NCBI RefSeq assembly: GCF_030268205.1
Contig: NZ_BSQF01000001.1
Span: 1,470,649-1,534,648 of the forward strand
Length of the DNA stretch: 64,000 nucleotides
From: Allomuricauda sp. NBRC 101325
GTDB lineage: Bacteria > Bacteroidota > Bacteroidia > Flavobacteriales > Flavobacteriaceae
Reading direction: 5' to 3'
Part shown: positions 1-8,796 of the stretch, piece by piece
Layout: every line of letters starts with the position of its first letter
Numbering within the stretch: position 1 is the first letter of the stretch
Notes under the pieces: generated by a model
Seen by the model: only the letters and a program-made list of their open reading frames with translations
Told to the model about the DNA's origin: nothing
Databases searched by the model: none
Position numbers and translations under genes: made by a program

Positions 1-1530
1 TCAGAAGTTAAACCAGTTAGCGAAAAACAATTGTTCGGACATCCTCAGGGGTTGTTCTATCTCTTTTTTGCGGAGTTATGGGAGCGTTTCAGTTTTTATG
101 GAATGCGTGCCTTGCTTACGCTTTACATGGTGGATGTTATTTTTGAAGCCTTAATGGAGCGAGACTACGCGACCGCTGCGGTTTATTCTTCGTACGGATC
201 TTTGGTATATGCATCTACCGTAATTGGAGGTCGTATTTCGGATAGTATTTTAGGAATGCGAAACTCCATTTTCTTGGGAGGTATTTTAATGGCGATCGGT
301 CATTTTGTGCTAGCCATCGAGAACAATGTGGCATTTTTCTTGGCACTTTCATTGATCATCGCAGGTAACGGGTTTTTTAAGCCCAACATTTCTACTTTCG
401 TAGGATCACTATATGAAGAAGGAGACCCAAGAAAAGATTCTGGATTTACCATTTTCTACATGGGTATTAATATCGGTGGCTGGGTAGCCCCATTATTATG
501 TGGTTTCTTGGCTGCTAAATATGGCTGGCACTACGGTTTTGGTTTGGCAGGAATTGGAATGTTAACGGGACTTATTGTTTTTTACAGTGGTATTAAAAAA
601 GGTGTTTTCGGTGACAAGGGATTGCCACCGGAAAATGGAAATATCGACAAAAAAGTAGCTGGCATCAAACAAGGTACTTTGGTTCCGATTTTGGCTTTTG
701 TGTCCGTTCCTGTGATTGCTTTGCTTTTGTCTTCTTATAAAGCTTTGGGAGGAGAAGGTAGTTTCTTCGAGGACCAAAATATTGTGAATGTCATTTTTAA
801 ACTGATTGGAATTTCCATTTTAGTGTATTTGGGATACATCATGTTTAAAGCTACGTTGGAAGAGCGCAAGAAATTGTTTGTTGCGGTATTGATCACATTC
901 TTCATGACCATTTTCTGGGGATTCCATGAGCTTTCAGGGAGTGTGATTACGCTATTTGCCGCCCGAAATGTAGATTTGGAGGGCATCATGTCTGCTTCCC
1001 AGACCAACTCGCTAAACTCCATGTGGATAATTATTTTGGCCATTCCAATTTCATTGATGTGGCAATGGTTGTCCAAAAAGAATTTGAATCCTAGAACACC
1101 CTACAAATTTGGAATGGGATTGTTGTTCGCTGGAATCAGTTTTTATGCCTTGGCCATTAGTGGTGCTAGTGCCAATGAAAATGGTTTTGTTCCATTTACT
1201 TATTTATTGTTGATGTATTTCTTGCTTTCAGTGGGAGAGCTGTTCATGTCTCCAGTTGGATTGTCAAAAATCACAGATCTATCCCCAAAGCGCATTGTAG
1301 CCTTTATGATGGGGGTTTGGTTCCTTTCATCTGCATTTGCATTTCAGGTAGTTGGATTTATCGGAAAACAATTGGCCATCGAAAGTACCAGTAACGATGT
1401 TAGCGGTTTTGAAACGCTTGAAGTGTACACCGACGGTTTTATGTTGATTGCAAAATATGCTCTTGGGGCTGGGGTGCTGGTAATTTTAGCCTCCCCACTA
1501 ATCAAAAAATTGATGGGCAAGGTGCATTAA
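1..1530 (+). CDS. POT/PTR family proton-coupled peptide MFS transporter (5' end outside window)
   Basis: Inner-membrane symporter predicted to import di- and tripeptides with protons. The frame is open from base 1, so the true start lies upstream; the first candidate start inside (TTG at 31) sits within conserved sequence and is not real. Seen: the family ExxERF-type signature in ELWERFSFYG near the N terminus, the PTR2 motif FYMGINIGG, and about twelve to fourteen hydrophobic segments. The C terminus is complete. The stop codon shares TTAA with the stop of the convergent comEC-like gene. Family assignment is firm; substrate specificity is inferred from the family. Confidence 0.9.
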   Translation, partial: SEVKPVSEKQLFGHPQGLFYLFFAELWERFSFYGMRALLTLYMVDVIFEALMERDYATAAVYSSYGSLVYASTVIGGRISDSILGMRNSIFLGGILMAIGHFVLAIENNVAFFLALSLIIAGNGFFKPNISTFVGSLYEEGDPRKDSGFTIFYMGINIGGWVAPLLCGFLAAKYGWHYGFGLAGIGMLTGLIVFYSGIKKGVFGDKGLPPENGNIDKKVAGIKQGTLVPILAFVSVPVIALLLSSYKALGGEGSFFEDQNIVNVIFKLIGISILVYLGYIMFKATLEERKKLFVAVLITFFMTIFWGFHELSGSVITLFAARNVDLEGIMSASQTNSLNSMWIIILAIPISLMWQWLSKKNLNPRTPYKFGMGLLFAGISFYALAISGASANENGFVPFTYLLLMYFLLSVGELFMSPVGLSKITDLSPKRIVAFMMGVWFLSSAFAFQVVGFIGKQLAIESTSNDVSGFETLEVYTDGFMLIAKYALGAGVLVILASPLIKKLMGKVH

Positions 1531-3539
1531 TCATTCCCATTATCAAAAACATAATATCCCTTTTCGCCCGTGTGGTGGAAAGGGATTTCTTTTTCTGAAC
1601 AAGTTCGTTTCCAACGTTTCACGTAGCTTGGATAATTACTCCCATCGGCCAATACTATTTTGGGTTGAATGGAATCCAAAAGACGTTCCAAATTCACTTT
1701 TGGGGATTGGGTAAGCAAGAGGTAATCGTATTCTTTTTCCAAAGGAAACAGACCTAGACTGTCCATCACATACAGTTTTTTTGCCCCAAATTGGTAACTG
1801 TTCTGTACAGGTTTGATTGTTATGTTTTGAATTCGTTCCGCAACTGAAAAATCATTGACTATACTACCCAAATTTGATGAGTCGTTCGCATAAACAAACA
1901 TTTCAGATCCAGTTTGATGGAGTAACACCGTATTTCTAGATCTATGTGTCAAAATAAGCGTTTCAGTATTATTGGTTTGGTAGGTGGACCAAATCAGACA
2001 ACTTTGAAATACCACTAGACCCCCAAACAAAACCAGCAGTTTTCTTTTTGAGACTTTGGAAAGAAAAATAACCAAAGCAAATACAATGAAGTAACCCAGT
2101 AACAATTGAACGGAATCAAACGGAATGTTCTTTATGAGAAAGCCCTCTTGCCTGGCAATCCAACCAATCACTGAATTCATTAAATGAATAATCCCATCAA
2201 AAAACGTCACTAAAAAGGAGGGAAGAAAGTCGAACAATGCCAATACAATTACCAAAATACCCAGTCCTAAAATCAACCCCAAAAAAGGAATTACCAATAA
2301 ATTGGAGATAAAAAACAGAGCAGGAAACTGATGAAAGTAGAACAGACTGATGGGCAACACACCCAATTGGGCTGAAACACTCACTGAGAGCAATTGCCAA
2401 ACTTTCCGAACTAAAAGGTTTTCTGGGAACCAAAACCGTTGGAGTTTAGGATAGATCCAAACAATGGCAATTACCGCGGCATAACTCATTTGAAATCCAA
2501 CTTGAAATAAAAACAAAGGCTTTACCAACAAAATAAACAACATGGAAAGCGCGATGATGTTAAAAGAGTTGGTGGGTCGGTTCAAGTGCATGGCATAGGC
2601 CAAAAAACTGAACATGGTCACGGCTCTAACAATGGATGGCGACAAACCAGCGATAAAGGCATAGCTCCAGAGTAAGGAGACCACCAGTATCAATTTTAGG
2701 GTTTTGCCTTTAGGCAATCGTTCCAACGGGGAGCAAATAAACTGAAGAATCAGGAGTAAAATCCCAACATGCAATCCTGAAACGGCCAAAATATGAACAG
2801 CTCCCGCATTGATGTAATTGTTATAGGTGCTTTCCGAAATATCATCCCGTTTTCCAAGTAGGAGGGCTTCAATAACCCCGAGTTCTTCCGTTCCAAAATC
2901 ATATGTTTTTAGTTTGGAAATAATATGCTCCCGAAAATTAGAGGCAAGACCCACCAAAGTTTTGGATGCATTTTCAATGGGAAGAACTGCCTGATTATCT
3001 GACCTAATTTGATGATCTACACCCTGTTTTTGGAGATAAGATTTATAATCAAATTGATGCGGATTCAAAGGAGGTTGAATGGTTTCAACTTTACCAATCA
3101 CAAAAAGCTCAGCATCCACCCTAAAGGCAATTAAAATAGAATCCTTGTCTAGACTCAACAATACTTGTCCAGAGGCCTTTTCATTATCAACAGCCAAAAC
3201 ATCAACAAAATAGCGTTGGGAAAAATCATTGGGTTTTAAAACTTCCCGAACCTTCAATTTCCAAGTATGCTTCTCTTCAATATCAAATTTTGGGTAGGTT
3301 TTGTAGGTGGCCAATCCCACCGATAAAATACCCAAACAAGTCACAAGAAGAGCTGTTGAGATTTCAAAAATGGGAAATCCCTCTCTGGGTTGTTTTTTGC
3401 CCACTCCATATAAAATGGGAAGTAAAACAATCATGCATACAAGAGGTGGCAGCGGAGCTATCTCAACATAAAATCCGATAACAATGCCCAACATAAGCCA
3501 TAGGGTAAGCTTAATGGACACAAAATTGAGTTGCTGCAC
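1527..3539 (-). CDS. ComEC/Rec2-family DNA-uptake channel protein
   Basis: Predicted polytopic inner-membrane protein of the ComEC/Rec2 family, which passes single-stranded DNA into the cytoplasm in naturally competent bacteria. About 670 residues. An N-terminal membrane pair and soluble DUF4131-like region (roughly 1-200) precede the Competence membrane domain (about 220-510), which has the typical segment HILAVSGLHVG. The C-terminal 130 residues lie where many ComEC proteins carry a metallo-beta-lactamase domain, but no HxHxDH motif is present. Start is GTG, one base after the stop of the NlpC/P60 gene, so the two are probably cotranscribed. Whether this organism is competent cannot be judged here. 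Confidence 0.85.
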   Translation of the reverse strand: MQQLNFVSIKLTLWLMLGIVIGFYVEIAPLPPLVCMIVLLPILYGVGKKQPREGFPIFEISTALLVTCLGILSVGLATYKTYPKFDIEEKHTWKLKVREVLKPNDFSQRYFVDVLAVDNEKASGQVLLSLDKDSILIAFRVDAELFVIGKVETIQPPLNPHQFDYKSYLQKQGVDHQIRSDNQAVLPIENASKTLVGLASNFREHIISKLKTYDFGTEELGVIEALLLGKRDDISESTYNNYINAGAVHILAVSGLHVGILLLILQFICSPLERLPKGKTLKLILVVSLLWSYAFIAGLSPSIVRAVTMFSFLAYAMHLNRPTNSFNIIALSMLFILLVKPLFLFQVGFQMSYAAVIAIVWIYPKLQRFWFPENLLVRKVWQLLSVSVSAQLGVLPISLFYFHQFPALFFISNLLVIPFLGLILGLGILVIVLALFDFLPSFLVTFFDGIIHLMNSVIGWIARQEGFLIKNIPFDSVQLLLGYFIVFALVIFLSKVSKRKLLVLFGGLVVFQSCLIWSTYQTNNTETLILTHRSRNTVLLHQTGSEMFVYANDSSNLGSIVNDFSVAERIQNITIKPVQNSYQFGAKKLYVMDSLGLFPLEKEYDYLLLTQSPKVNLERLLDSIQPKIVLADGSNYPSYVKRWKRTCSEKEIPFHHTGEKGYYVFDNGND

Positions 3540-3540
3540 C

Positions 3541-4086
3541 CTAAAGGATACGCATCGCTTTTACAAAGGCACTGTTCCAATATCCCTCCCGCAACGATGA
3601 TACTAAAACGCCCCTTGAGGTTGTGGCGTGAATAAATTTGATGTCGTCTCCATCTACATCCACCACGAGTCCCACATGGTTGATGCGTTTTCCACTTTTT
3701 GAGGTTTGAAAGTAGAGGAGGTCTCCTTTTTGCACTTCTTTTACCTTGATGTTCTGGCCTTCGGTTGCCATTTGATAGGAAGTTCTCGGAAACATAATGT
3801 CGTTTTCCTTTAAGGAAACATAGACCAATCCAGAACAGTCCATTCCTTTATTGGTTGTGCCCCCGTATTTATAACGGGTGCCTGAATACGACAGTGCAGT
3901 AGAAATAATGGCCTCGGCCTTTTCGTTGGTACGCCCCTCCTCTTCGGATTTAATTTCGGGGGAAGTGTCTTCGGTCGACCCCTCAACCGTAACGGTCCGG
4001 GTCTTGCTGTAGGTGCGTCGTTTTTTGCCGGGCCCGCAGGCGGTAATGGCCAAAAACAACAGTAAGATTATGGTTTTTCGTAACAT
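3541..4086 (-). CDS. NlpC/P60 (C40) peptidoglycan endopeptidase lipoprotein
   Basis: Predicted lipoprotein that cleaves peptide bonds in peptidoglycan stem peptides. Seen: signal sequence with lipobox LAITAC (lipidated Cys17), a basic and acidic linker to about residue 55, then an NlpC/P60 domain with catalytic Cys84 in MDCSG, His137 in NHVG and His153 in FIHA, matching the Cys-His-His arrangement. The 181-residue length is normal for single-domain members. It lies between lpxB and the comEC-like gene in a minus-strand run, consistent with an envelope-maintenance role. Exact bond specificity is not readable from the sequence. Confidence 0.9.
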   Translation of the reverse strand: MLRKTIILLLFLAITACGPGKKRRTYSKTRTVTVEGSTEDTSPEIKSEEEGRTNEKAEAIISTALSYSGTRYKYGGTTNKGMDCSGLVYVSLKENDIMFPRTSYQMATEGQNIKVKEVQKGDLLYFQTSKSGKRINHVGLVVDVDGDDIKFIHATTSRGVLVSSLREGYWNSAFVKAMRIL

Positions 4087-4119
4087 CCAAGAATAGATTT
4101 ACTTTCTTGGAAGCTAAAA

Positions 4120-5232
4120 CTACACATTTTCTACAATTAATTGGGCCGCCATTTGACTGGCACCATTTCCGCCCAATTTTTCTTTAAGCAATTTATAGTC
4201 CGAAAGCATGCGTTCCCGTTCAGCGCCAGCAACAATTTTCGTGAGTTCGGATTTAAGGTTTTTGGTTGTTAATTCATTTTGAATCAATTCTTTAACAACT
4301 TCCCTGTCCATGATTAAATTCACGAGAGAGATATAATTCAAAGTGATAATTCGCTTTGCGATTTGATACGAAATCCAATTGCCTTTATAGCACACCACTT
4401 GAGGGATGCCAAAAAGGGCGGTTTCCAATGTAGCCGTTCCACTGGTTACCAAAGCAGCGTGGGAGTGCTTTAAAAGCGTGTAGGTTTTATTGGAAACGTA
4501 CTCCACTTTATCTCCTTTTAAAAAGGGTGTGTAAAACTCATCTGATAGACTAGGGGCACCGGCAATCACAAATTGATACTCGGGAAAATCCTTTTTTACC
4601 GAAAGCATGATCTCCAACATTTTTTGAACTTCCTGTTTTCTACTTCCAGGGAGCAGGGCTATGATGGGTTTTTCAGGATCTAGTTCGTTTTCCCTTCTAA
4701 AGGTTTCATTATCCTGAACCGGCGTGTTTTCTATCGCATCAATCAAAGGATGCCCCACAAATTGAACAGGGTAACCGTGTTTTTTCTCATAAAAATCCTT
4801 TTCAAAGGGAAGGATTACGTACATATTGTCGATATCCCTTTTTATCTTTTTGATTCGACCCTCACGAGAGGCCCAAATTTGAGGGGAGATGTAATAGTTG
4901 GTTTTGAGTCCATTTTCCTTTGCCCACTTTGCAATACGTAGGTTGAACCCAGAAAAATCAATAAAGATTACCACATCGGGATTGAACTTTTGAATATCTT
5001 CTTTGCAAAAGGAAATGTTCTTGAAAATGGCGGGAATGTTTTTGATCACTTCCAGAAATCCCATAAAGGCCATGTCCTTGTAATGCTTGGCCAATACACC
5101 GCCAGCTTGCTCCATTAAATCGCCGCCCCAACACCGAATTTCGGCTTGGGCATCCTCTTTTTTGAGCGCCTTGATGAGGTTGGACCCATGCAGGTCTCCA
5201 GAAGCTTCGCCAGCAATGATGTAATATTTCAT
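4120..5232 (-). CDS. lpxB: Lipid-A-disaccharide synthase
   Basis: Glycosyltransferase (GT19) that joins UDP-2,3-diacylglucosamine to lipid X to form the beta-1,6 disaccharide of lipid A, a peripheral membrane enzyme. The N terminus YYIIAGEASGDLHG and the central ALLPGSRKQEV and TSGTATLETALFG segments are typical LpxB signatures. At 370 residues it matches the family. ATG start at 5232. Upstream it is separated from the 95-residue membrane protein gene by 61 bases made largely of an imperfect hexamer repeat. Part of the minus-strand run from surE to comEC. Confidence 0.95.
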   Translation of the reverse strand: MKYYIIAGEASGDLHGSNLIKALKKEDAQAEIRCWGGDLMEQAGGVLAKHYKDMAFMGFLEVIKNIPAIFKNISFCKEDIQKFNPDVVIFIDFSGFNLRIAKWAKENGLKTNYYISPQIWASREGRIKKIKRDIDNMYVILPFEKDFYEKKHGYPVQFVGHPLIDAIENTPVQDNETFRRENELDPEKPIIALLPGSRKQEVQKMLEIMLSVKKDFPEYQFVIAGAPSLSDEFYTPFLKGDKVEYVSNKTYTLLKHSHAALVTSGTATLETALFGIPQVVCYKGNWISYQIAKRIITLNYISLVNLIMDREVVKELIQNELTTKNLKSELTKIVAGAERERMLSDYKLLKEKLGGNGASQMAAQLIVENV

Positions 5233-5240
5233 GGAAAAAA

Positions 5241-5285
5241 CAAGTTCAAGTTCAAGTCAAAGATTAAGCTCAAATTCAACTTCAA
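5241..5285 (-). repeat. Imperfect TTGAAn hexamer repeat in front of lpxB
   Basis: Read on the minus strand, about seven to eight units of TTGAAG, TTGAAT, TTGAGC, TTAATC, TTTGAC, TTGAAC, TTGAAC and TTG occur in a row, ending eight bases before the lpxB start codon. The last three units are perfect. Such short tandem repeats can vary in length by polymerase slippage, but no function is shown here. Confidence 0.6.
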
Positions 5286-5293
5286 AAAGGGAA

Positions 5294-5581
5294 TCAGAAT
5301 AAAACTTTATATAATAAAATTACTAAGGCTGTTACCAAAGTAGCGAGCATGACCCCTTTTGCCCGTTGATCTCTTTTTAGGCGAAGGAAACCAAAAAATG
5401 CGATGAGGTTCAAAATGGCTCCCAATGCCAATATGCTTCCAATATGTCCTTGTTGTACGGCTGCATTGAAGGTATCGACAATCCCCAAATCCGAAAAAAG
5501 GATGATATAAAGGAGTGTTCCAAAAGTGTTGGCAATGATTCCTACAATAAAACCGATGATCAATTCTTTTTTGCTATTCAT
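5294..5581 (-). CDS. Small membrane protein of unknown function
   Basis: A 95-residue protein with three hydrophobic segments (roughly residues 8-30, 44-66 and 75-94) and few charges; predicted integral inner-membrane protein. I do not recognise a named family. Its ATG overlaps the surE stop by eight bases (ATG at 5581, surE stop at 5574), so translation is probably coupled, and it sits between surE and lpxB. The overlap and codon pattern make it a credible real gene. No catalytic motif is visible. Confidence 0.7.
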   Translation of the reverse strand: MNSKKELIIGFIVGIIANTFGTLLYIILFSDLGIVDTFNAAVQQGHIGSILALGAILNLIAFFGFLRLKRDQRAKGVMLATLVTALVILLYKVLF

Positions 5582-6350
5582 TCAAGTTCCAGTTGTTTAT
5601 TTGTGGTATGGCATGGTGGGCCGTTAGATCAAATTGGGTGGGCACCACCGAAATGTATCCTTGTGACAATGCCCATTCGTCGGTATCTTCCCCTTTGTCC
5701 AACAATTCAAATTTACCCGTTAGCCAATAATAATCTTTCCCCGATGGACTTGTACGTTTGTCGAACTCTTCTTTCCAGTTTCCACGGGCCTGTCTGCAAA
5801 TTTTTATCCCTTTAGGTGCTTCTTCGGATTTTGGAATATTCACATTGAGGACGGTTCCTTTAGGAATTCCATTTGTCAACGCTTCAACAACAATTTTCTT
5901 TACCGATTTTAAGCTTGGTTCAAAATTCGCGTTCCAAGAATAATCACATAATGAAAAACCGATAGCGGGAATTCCCTCGATTCCTGCCTCAATGGCAGCA
6001 CTCATGGTACCCGAATAAATCACATTTATGGATGAATTTGACCCGTGATTGATACCGCTGATGCAAATGTCAGGGGTTCGGTCCAAAATTTCACGTAGCG
6101 CCAATTTCACACAATCCGCAGGAGTGCCACTGCAACTATATTCTTCGGGTGCTCCTTCTTTGTGGTCCACCACAACCTTTTTGGAAAATAGGGTGCTATC
6201 CACGGTAATCGCATGTCCCATGCCGCTTTGCGGGCTATCGGGTGCCACAACAACCACCTCGCCAATCTCTTTTAGGGTACGGATCAGGGCCCGTAATCCA
6301 GGGGCAGTAATGCCGTCATCGTTGGTAACTAGAATAAGCGGTTTGTCCAT
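5574..6350 (-). CDS. surE: 5'/3'-nucleotidase SurE
   Basis: Cytoplasmic metal-dependent phosphatase acting on nucleoside 5'- and 3'-monophosphates (and short polyphosphate in some bacteria), linked to stationary-phase survival. Seen: metal-binding LVTNDDG at residues 7-13 (Asp11, Asp12), the loop PDSPQSGMGHAIT and the SGINHGSN motif, all in family order. 258 residues, usual length. ATG start at 6350; first gene of a minus-strand run followed by the small membrane protein, lpxB, NlpC/P60 and comEC-like genes. Confidence 0.95.
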   Translation of the reverse strand: MDKPLILVTNDDGITAPGLRALIRTLKEIGEVVVVAPDSPQSGMGHAITVDSTLFSKKVVVDHKEGAPEEYSCSGTPADCVKLALREILDRTPDICISGINHGSNSSINVIYSGTMSAAIEAGIEGIPAIGFSLCDYSWNANFEPSLKSVKKIVVEALTNGIPKGTVLNVNIPKSEEAPKGIKICRQARGNWKEEFDKRTSPSGKDYYWLTGKFELLDKGEDTDEWALSQGYISVVPTQFDLTAHHAIPQINNWNLNE

Positions 6351-6497
6351 TCAGGATAATTTACGGCATAAAAATACGTTTTTCATGAGGATGAGACTCT
6401 TGGCGTTTAACAAAAAATAACATTGTGCCCTCTGGACTGGCACGGTTTTTTCTGTATCTTAGAGATTCATACAATTAAAAAGATGGAAGACGTTATG

Positions 6498-6505
6498 TAG
6501 ATTTG
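6498..6505 (+). promoter_or_regulatory. Candidate -7 element (TAGATTTG) for the tail-specific protease gene
   Basis: Exact match to the Bacteroidota primary-sigma -7 consensus TAnnTTTG, 42 bases before the ATG at 6548. No clear TTG is seen at the expected -33 spacing, so this rests on one box only. Confidence 0.4.
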
Positions 6506-6547
6506 ACGGTATGAGGTCAGATTATTTCGCTCCAGAAAAATCAGATT

Positions 6548-8734
6548 ATGAAAAAGAACTTTGTTTTAGCACTTTTGGGTGTCCTTGTAGCGGTCGCCTC
6601 GTGCAGTTTTACCAATAAGTCTTTTGAGAACGATGACAAGGATAAACTCCTGCTCGATTTGATCACCTATGTTTTGGAAAGAGGTCATTATGAGCCAAAA
6701 GATTTGGATGATTCATTCAGCTCAAACGTCTTTGATGATTTCATTGATGTTATTGATCCTACCAAGCGTTACTTTCTTGAAAGCGATCTAAAGGATTTTG
6801 AAAAATATCGATTCATGTTGGATGATGAAATTCGAAATACGGACATCACATTTTTCAACGTGGTTTATGATCGTTTGATGGTTCGTATGGATGAGGCCAA
6901 GGAAATCTATAAAGAGGTATTGGCCGAACCTTTCGATTATACGCTTGATGAAAACATCGATATCGATTACGCAGAGCAAGAATTTGCAACCAGCAAAAAA
7001 GAATTGAAAGAGCGTTGGAGAAAGCAGTTGAAGTACAATACTTTGGCGGGTTTTCAAACCAAGATTGAAAACAAATGGAGAGATGGCATTTCAACAACTG
7101 GTGCTGATGATCAAGCTTCGGCAGATGTTGCAATTCCAGAATTCAATGAAATCCCAACCTCTATCGACAAAGCCTTGACAGAAGAAGAGGCTAGGGAAAA
7201 TACAAGAACCAATTTGGACGAATTCTTCGATTTTATTGGAGATTTGGAACGTAAGGATTGGTTTGTTCAGTATTTGAACACCATTGTGGAAGAGTTTGAC
7301 CCACATACCTTTTATTTCGCTCCAGAAGAAAAGGAGAAATTCGATATCGGTATGTCAGGTAAGTTTGAAGGAATCGGTGCCCGACTTCAGAAAAAGCCAG
7401 AAGGTGCTAAAATCGTAGAGATTATTTCAGGTGGTCCTGTTTGGAGGGATCAAACCTTAGAAGTTGGTGATGAGATCCTAAAAGTAGGTCAAGAAGGGGA
7501 AGAACCAATTGACATCGTTGGAATGCGACTTGATGATGCCATAAAATTGATCAAAGGCCCTAAAGGATCTATTGTAGACCTTACCGTTAGAAAAGTGGAT
7601 GGTACCATTGAAACCATTTCCATTACAAGGGATGTGGTAGAGTTGGAAGAATCCTATGCCAAATCAGCGACCATTGATGCTGGGGAGGAAAAATTTGGGT
7701 TGATCAATCTTCCAAAATTCTATATCGATTTTGACGATTATACCGAAAGAAACGCTGCTACTGATGTGGCCAAAGAAATTGATCGTTTAAAAGAAGCAGG
7801 TGCCGAAGGTCTTATCTTGGATTTAAGAGATAATGGCGGTGGTTCTTTAAAAACAGTAGTTGAAATGGCCGGATTGTTCATTAAGGATGGTCCAATTGTT
7901 CAAGTGCGTTCTTCTGGACAACGTAAAGAAGTTCATGAAGATAAAGACGAGCGTATTCAATGGGATGGTCCGTTGGTAATTTTAGTGAATGAGCTTTCTG
8001 CATCAGCATCTGAGATTTTGGCAGCTGCGATGCAAGATTATAAAAGAGCAGTTATTATCGGTAGCAAACAAACTTTTGGTAAGGGAACCGTTCAAAATGT
8101 GATTCCATTGGACAACATCGTTCGTGGTAATGAGCATGGAGATTTGGGAGCAATCAAGTTGACAACCCAGAAATTTTATCGAATCAATGGTGGTTCTACC
8201 CAATTGGAAGGTGTGAAGAGTGATATCGTGGTTCCAGACCGTTATAGCTATATCGATTTGGGTGAGCGCGATCAGCAAAACCCATTGGGATGGGATAAAA
8301 TAACTCCTGCAGATTACAAAGTTTGGGATGGATACATCGATTTTGAAACTGCAGTGAGCAATAGCAAAAAACGTTTGGAGAACAATCCTCAAATTGAATT
8401 GATTGAGGAAAGTGCCAAGTGGTTGAAAGAGCAGCAAGACGATAATGTGATCTCTTTGAACTACGATAGCTATGTGGGCAAACAGGAAGAAGCCAAAAAG
8501 CGTTCCGAGAAGTTCAAAAGTTTAAGGGATTACGATTCTAAACTATCATTTGGTTCGTTGAAATATGAAACCGAATTGTTTACCCAAGATTCAGTTTTAA
8601 GAGAACGTAGAGATAGATGGCACAAAGACCTTGCTCGCGATATTTATGTGGAAGAGGCCGTGAATGTGCTTAAAGACCTTCACTTAAACAATATTAAAAA
8701 TCAAGAAAGAAAATTGGTAAGCGTTAAAGGCTAA
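6548..8734 (+). CDS. Carboxy-terminal processing (tail-specific) protease, S41 family, Prc-like
   Basis: Periplasmic serine protease that degrades or trims proteins from their C termini and in many bacteria controls peptidoglycan hydrolases. Seen: a signal sequence ending in a possible lipobox (VAVASC at 15-20), an alpha-helical N-terminal region, a PDZ domain near 255-345, and the S41 core with Ser486 in LSASASE and Lys512 in FGKGT, the Ser-Lys dyad spacing of E. coli Prc plus one residue. The 728-residue length and C-terminal helical DUF3340-like part also match Prc. Single gene with its own terminator at 8753. Confidence 0.93.
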   Translation: MKKNFVLALLGVLVAVASCSFTNKSFENDDKDKLLLDLITYVLERGHYEPKDLDDSFSSNVFDDFIDVIDPTKRYFLESDLKDFEKYRFMLDDEIRNTDITFFNVVYDRLMVRMDEAKEIYKEVLAEPFDYTLDENIDIDYAEQEFATSKKELKERWRKQLKYNTLAGFQTKIENKWRDGISTTGADDQASADVAIPEFNEIPTSIDKALTEEEARENTRTNLDEFFDFIGDLERKDWFVQYLNTIVEEFDPHTFYFAPEEKEKFDIGMSGKFEGIGARLQKKPEGAKIVEIISGGPVWRDQTLEVGDEILKVGQEGEEPIDIVGMRLDDAIKLIKGPKGSIVDLTVRKVDGTIETISITRDVVELEESYAKSATIDAGEEKFGLINLPKFYIDFDDYTERNAATDVAKEIDRLKEAGAEGLILDLRDNGGGSLKTVVEMAGLFIKDGPIVQVRSSGQRKEVHEDKDERIQWDGPLVILVNELSASASEILAAAMQDYKRAVIIGSKQTFGKGTVQNVIPLDNIVRGNEHGDLGAIKLTTQKFYRINGGSTQLEGVKSDIVVPDRYSYIDLGERDQQNPLGWDKITPADYKVWDGYIDFETAVSNSKKRLENNPQIELIEESAKWLKEQQDDNVISLNYDSYVGKQEEAKKRSEKFKSLRDYDSKLSFGSLKYETELFTQDSVLRERRDRWHKDLARDIYVEEAVNVLKDLHLNNIKNQERKLVSVKG

Positions 8735-8752
8735 TCAAGATAATTTCAAAAG

Positions 8753-8783
8753 AAAAGCCGACTCAAAGAGTCGGCTTTTTTTA
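8753..8783. terminator. Bidirectional intrinsic terminator
   Basis: Perfect 11-bp stem (AAAGCCGACTC / GAGTCGGCTTT) with a three-base loop and a T run on both strands. It lies between the convergent protease (+) and bestrophin (-) genes and can serve both. Confidence 0.9.
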
Positions 8784-8796
8784 TACTGTCACTTTA

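Noticed and set aside
31-33. TTG start for the peptide transporter
   Set aside because: The reading frame is open to base 1 and conserved family sequence begins just after; the gene is cut by the window edge.
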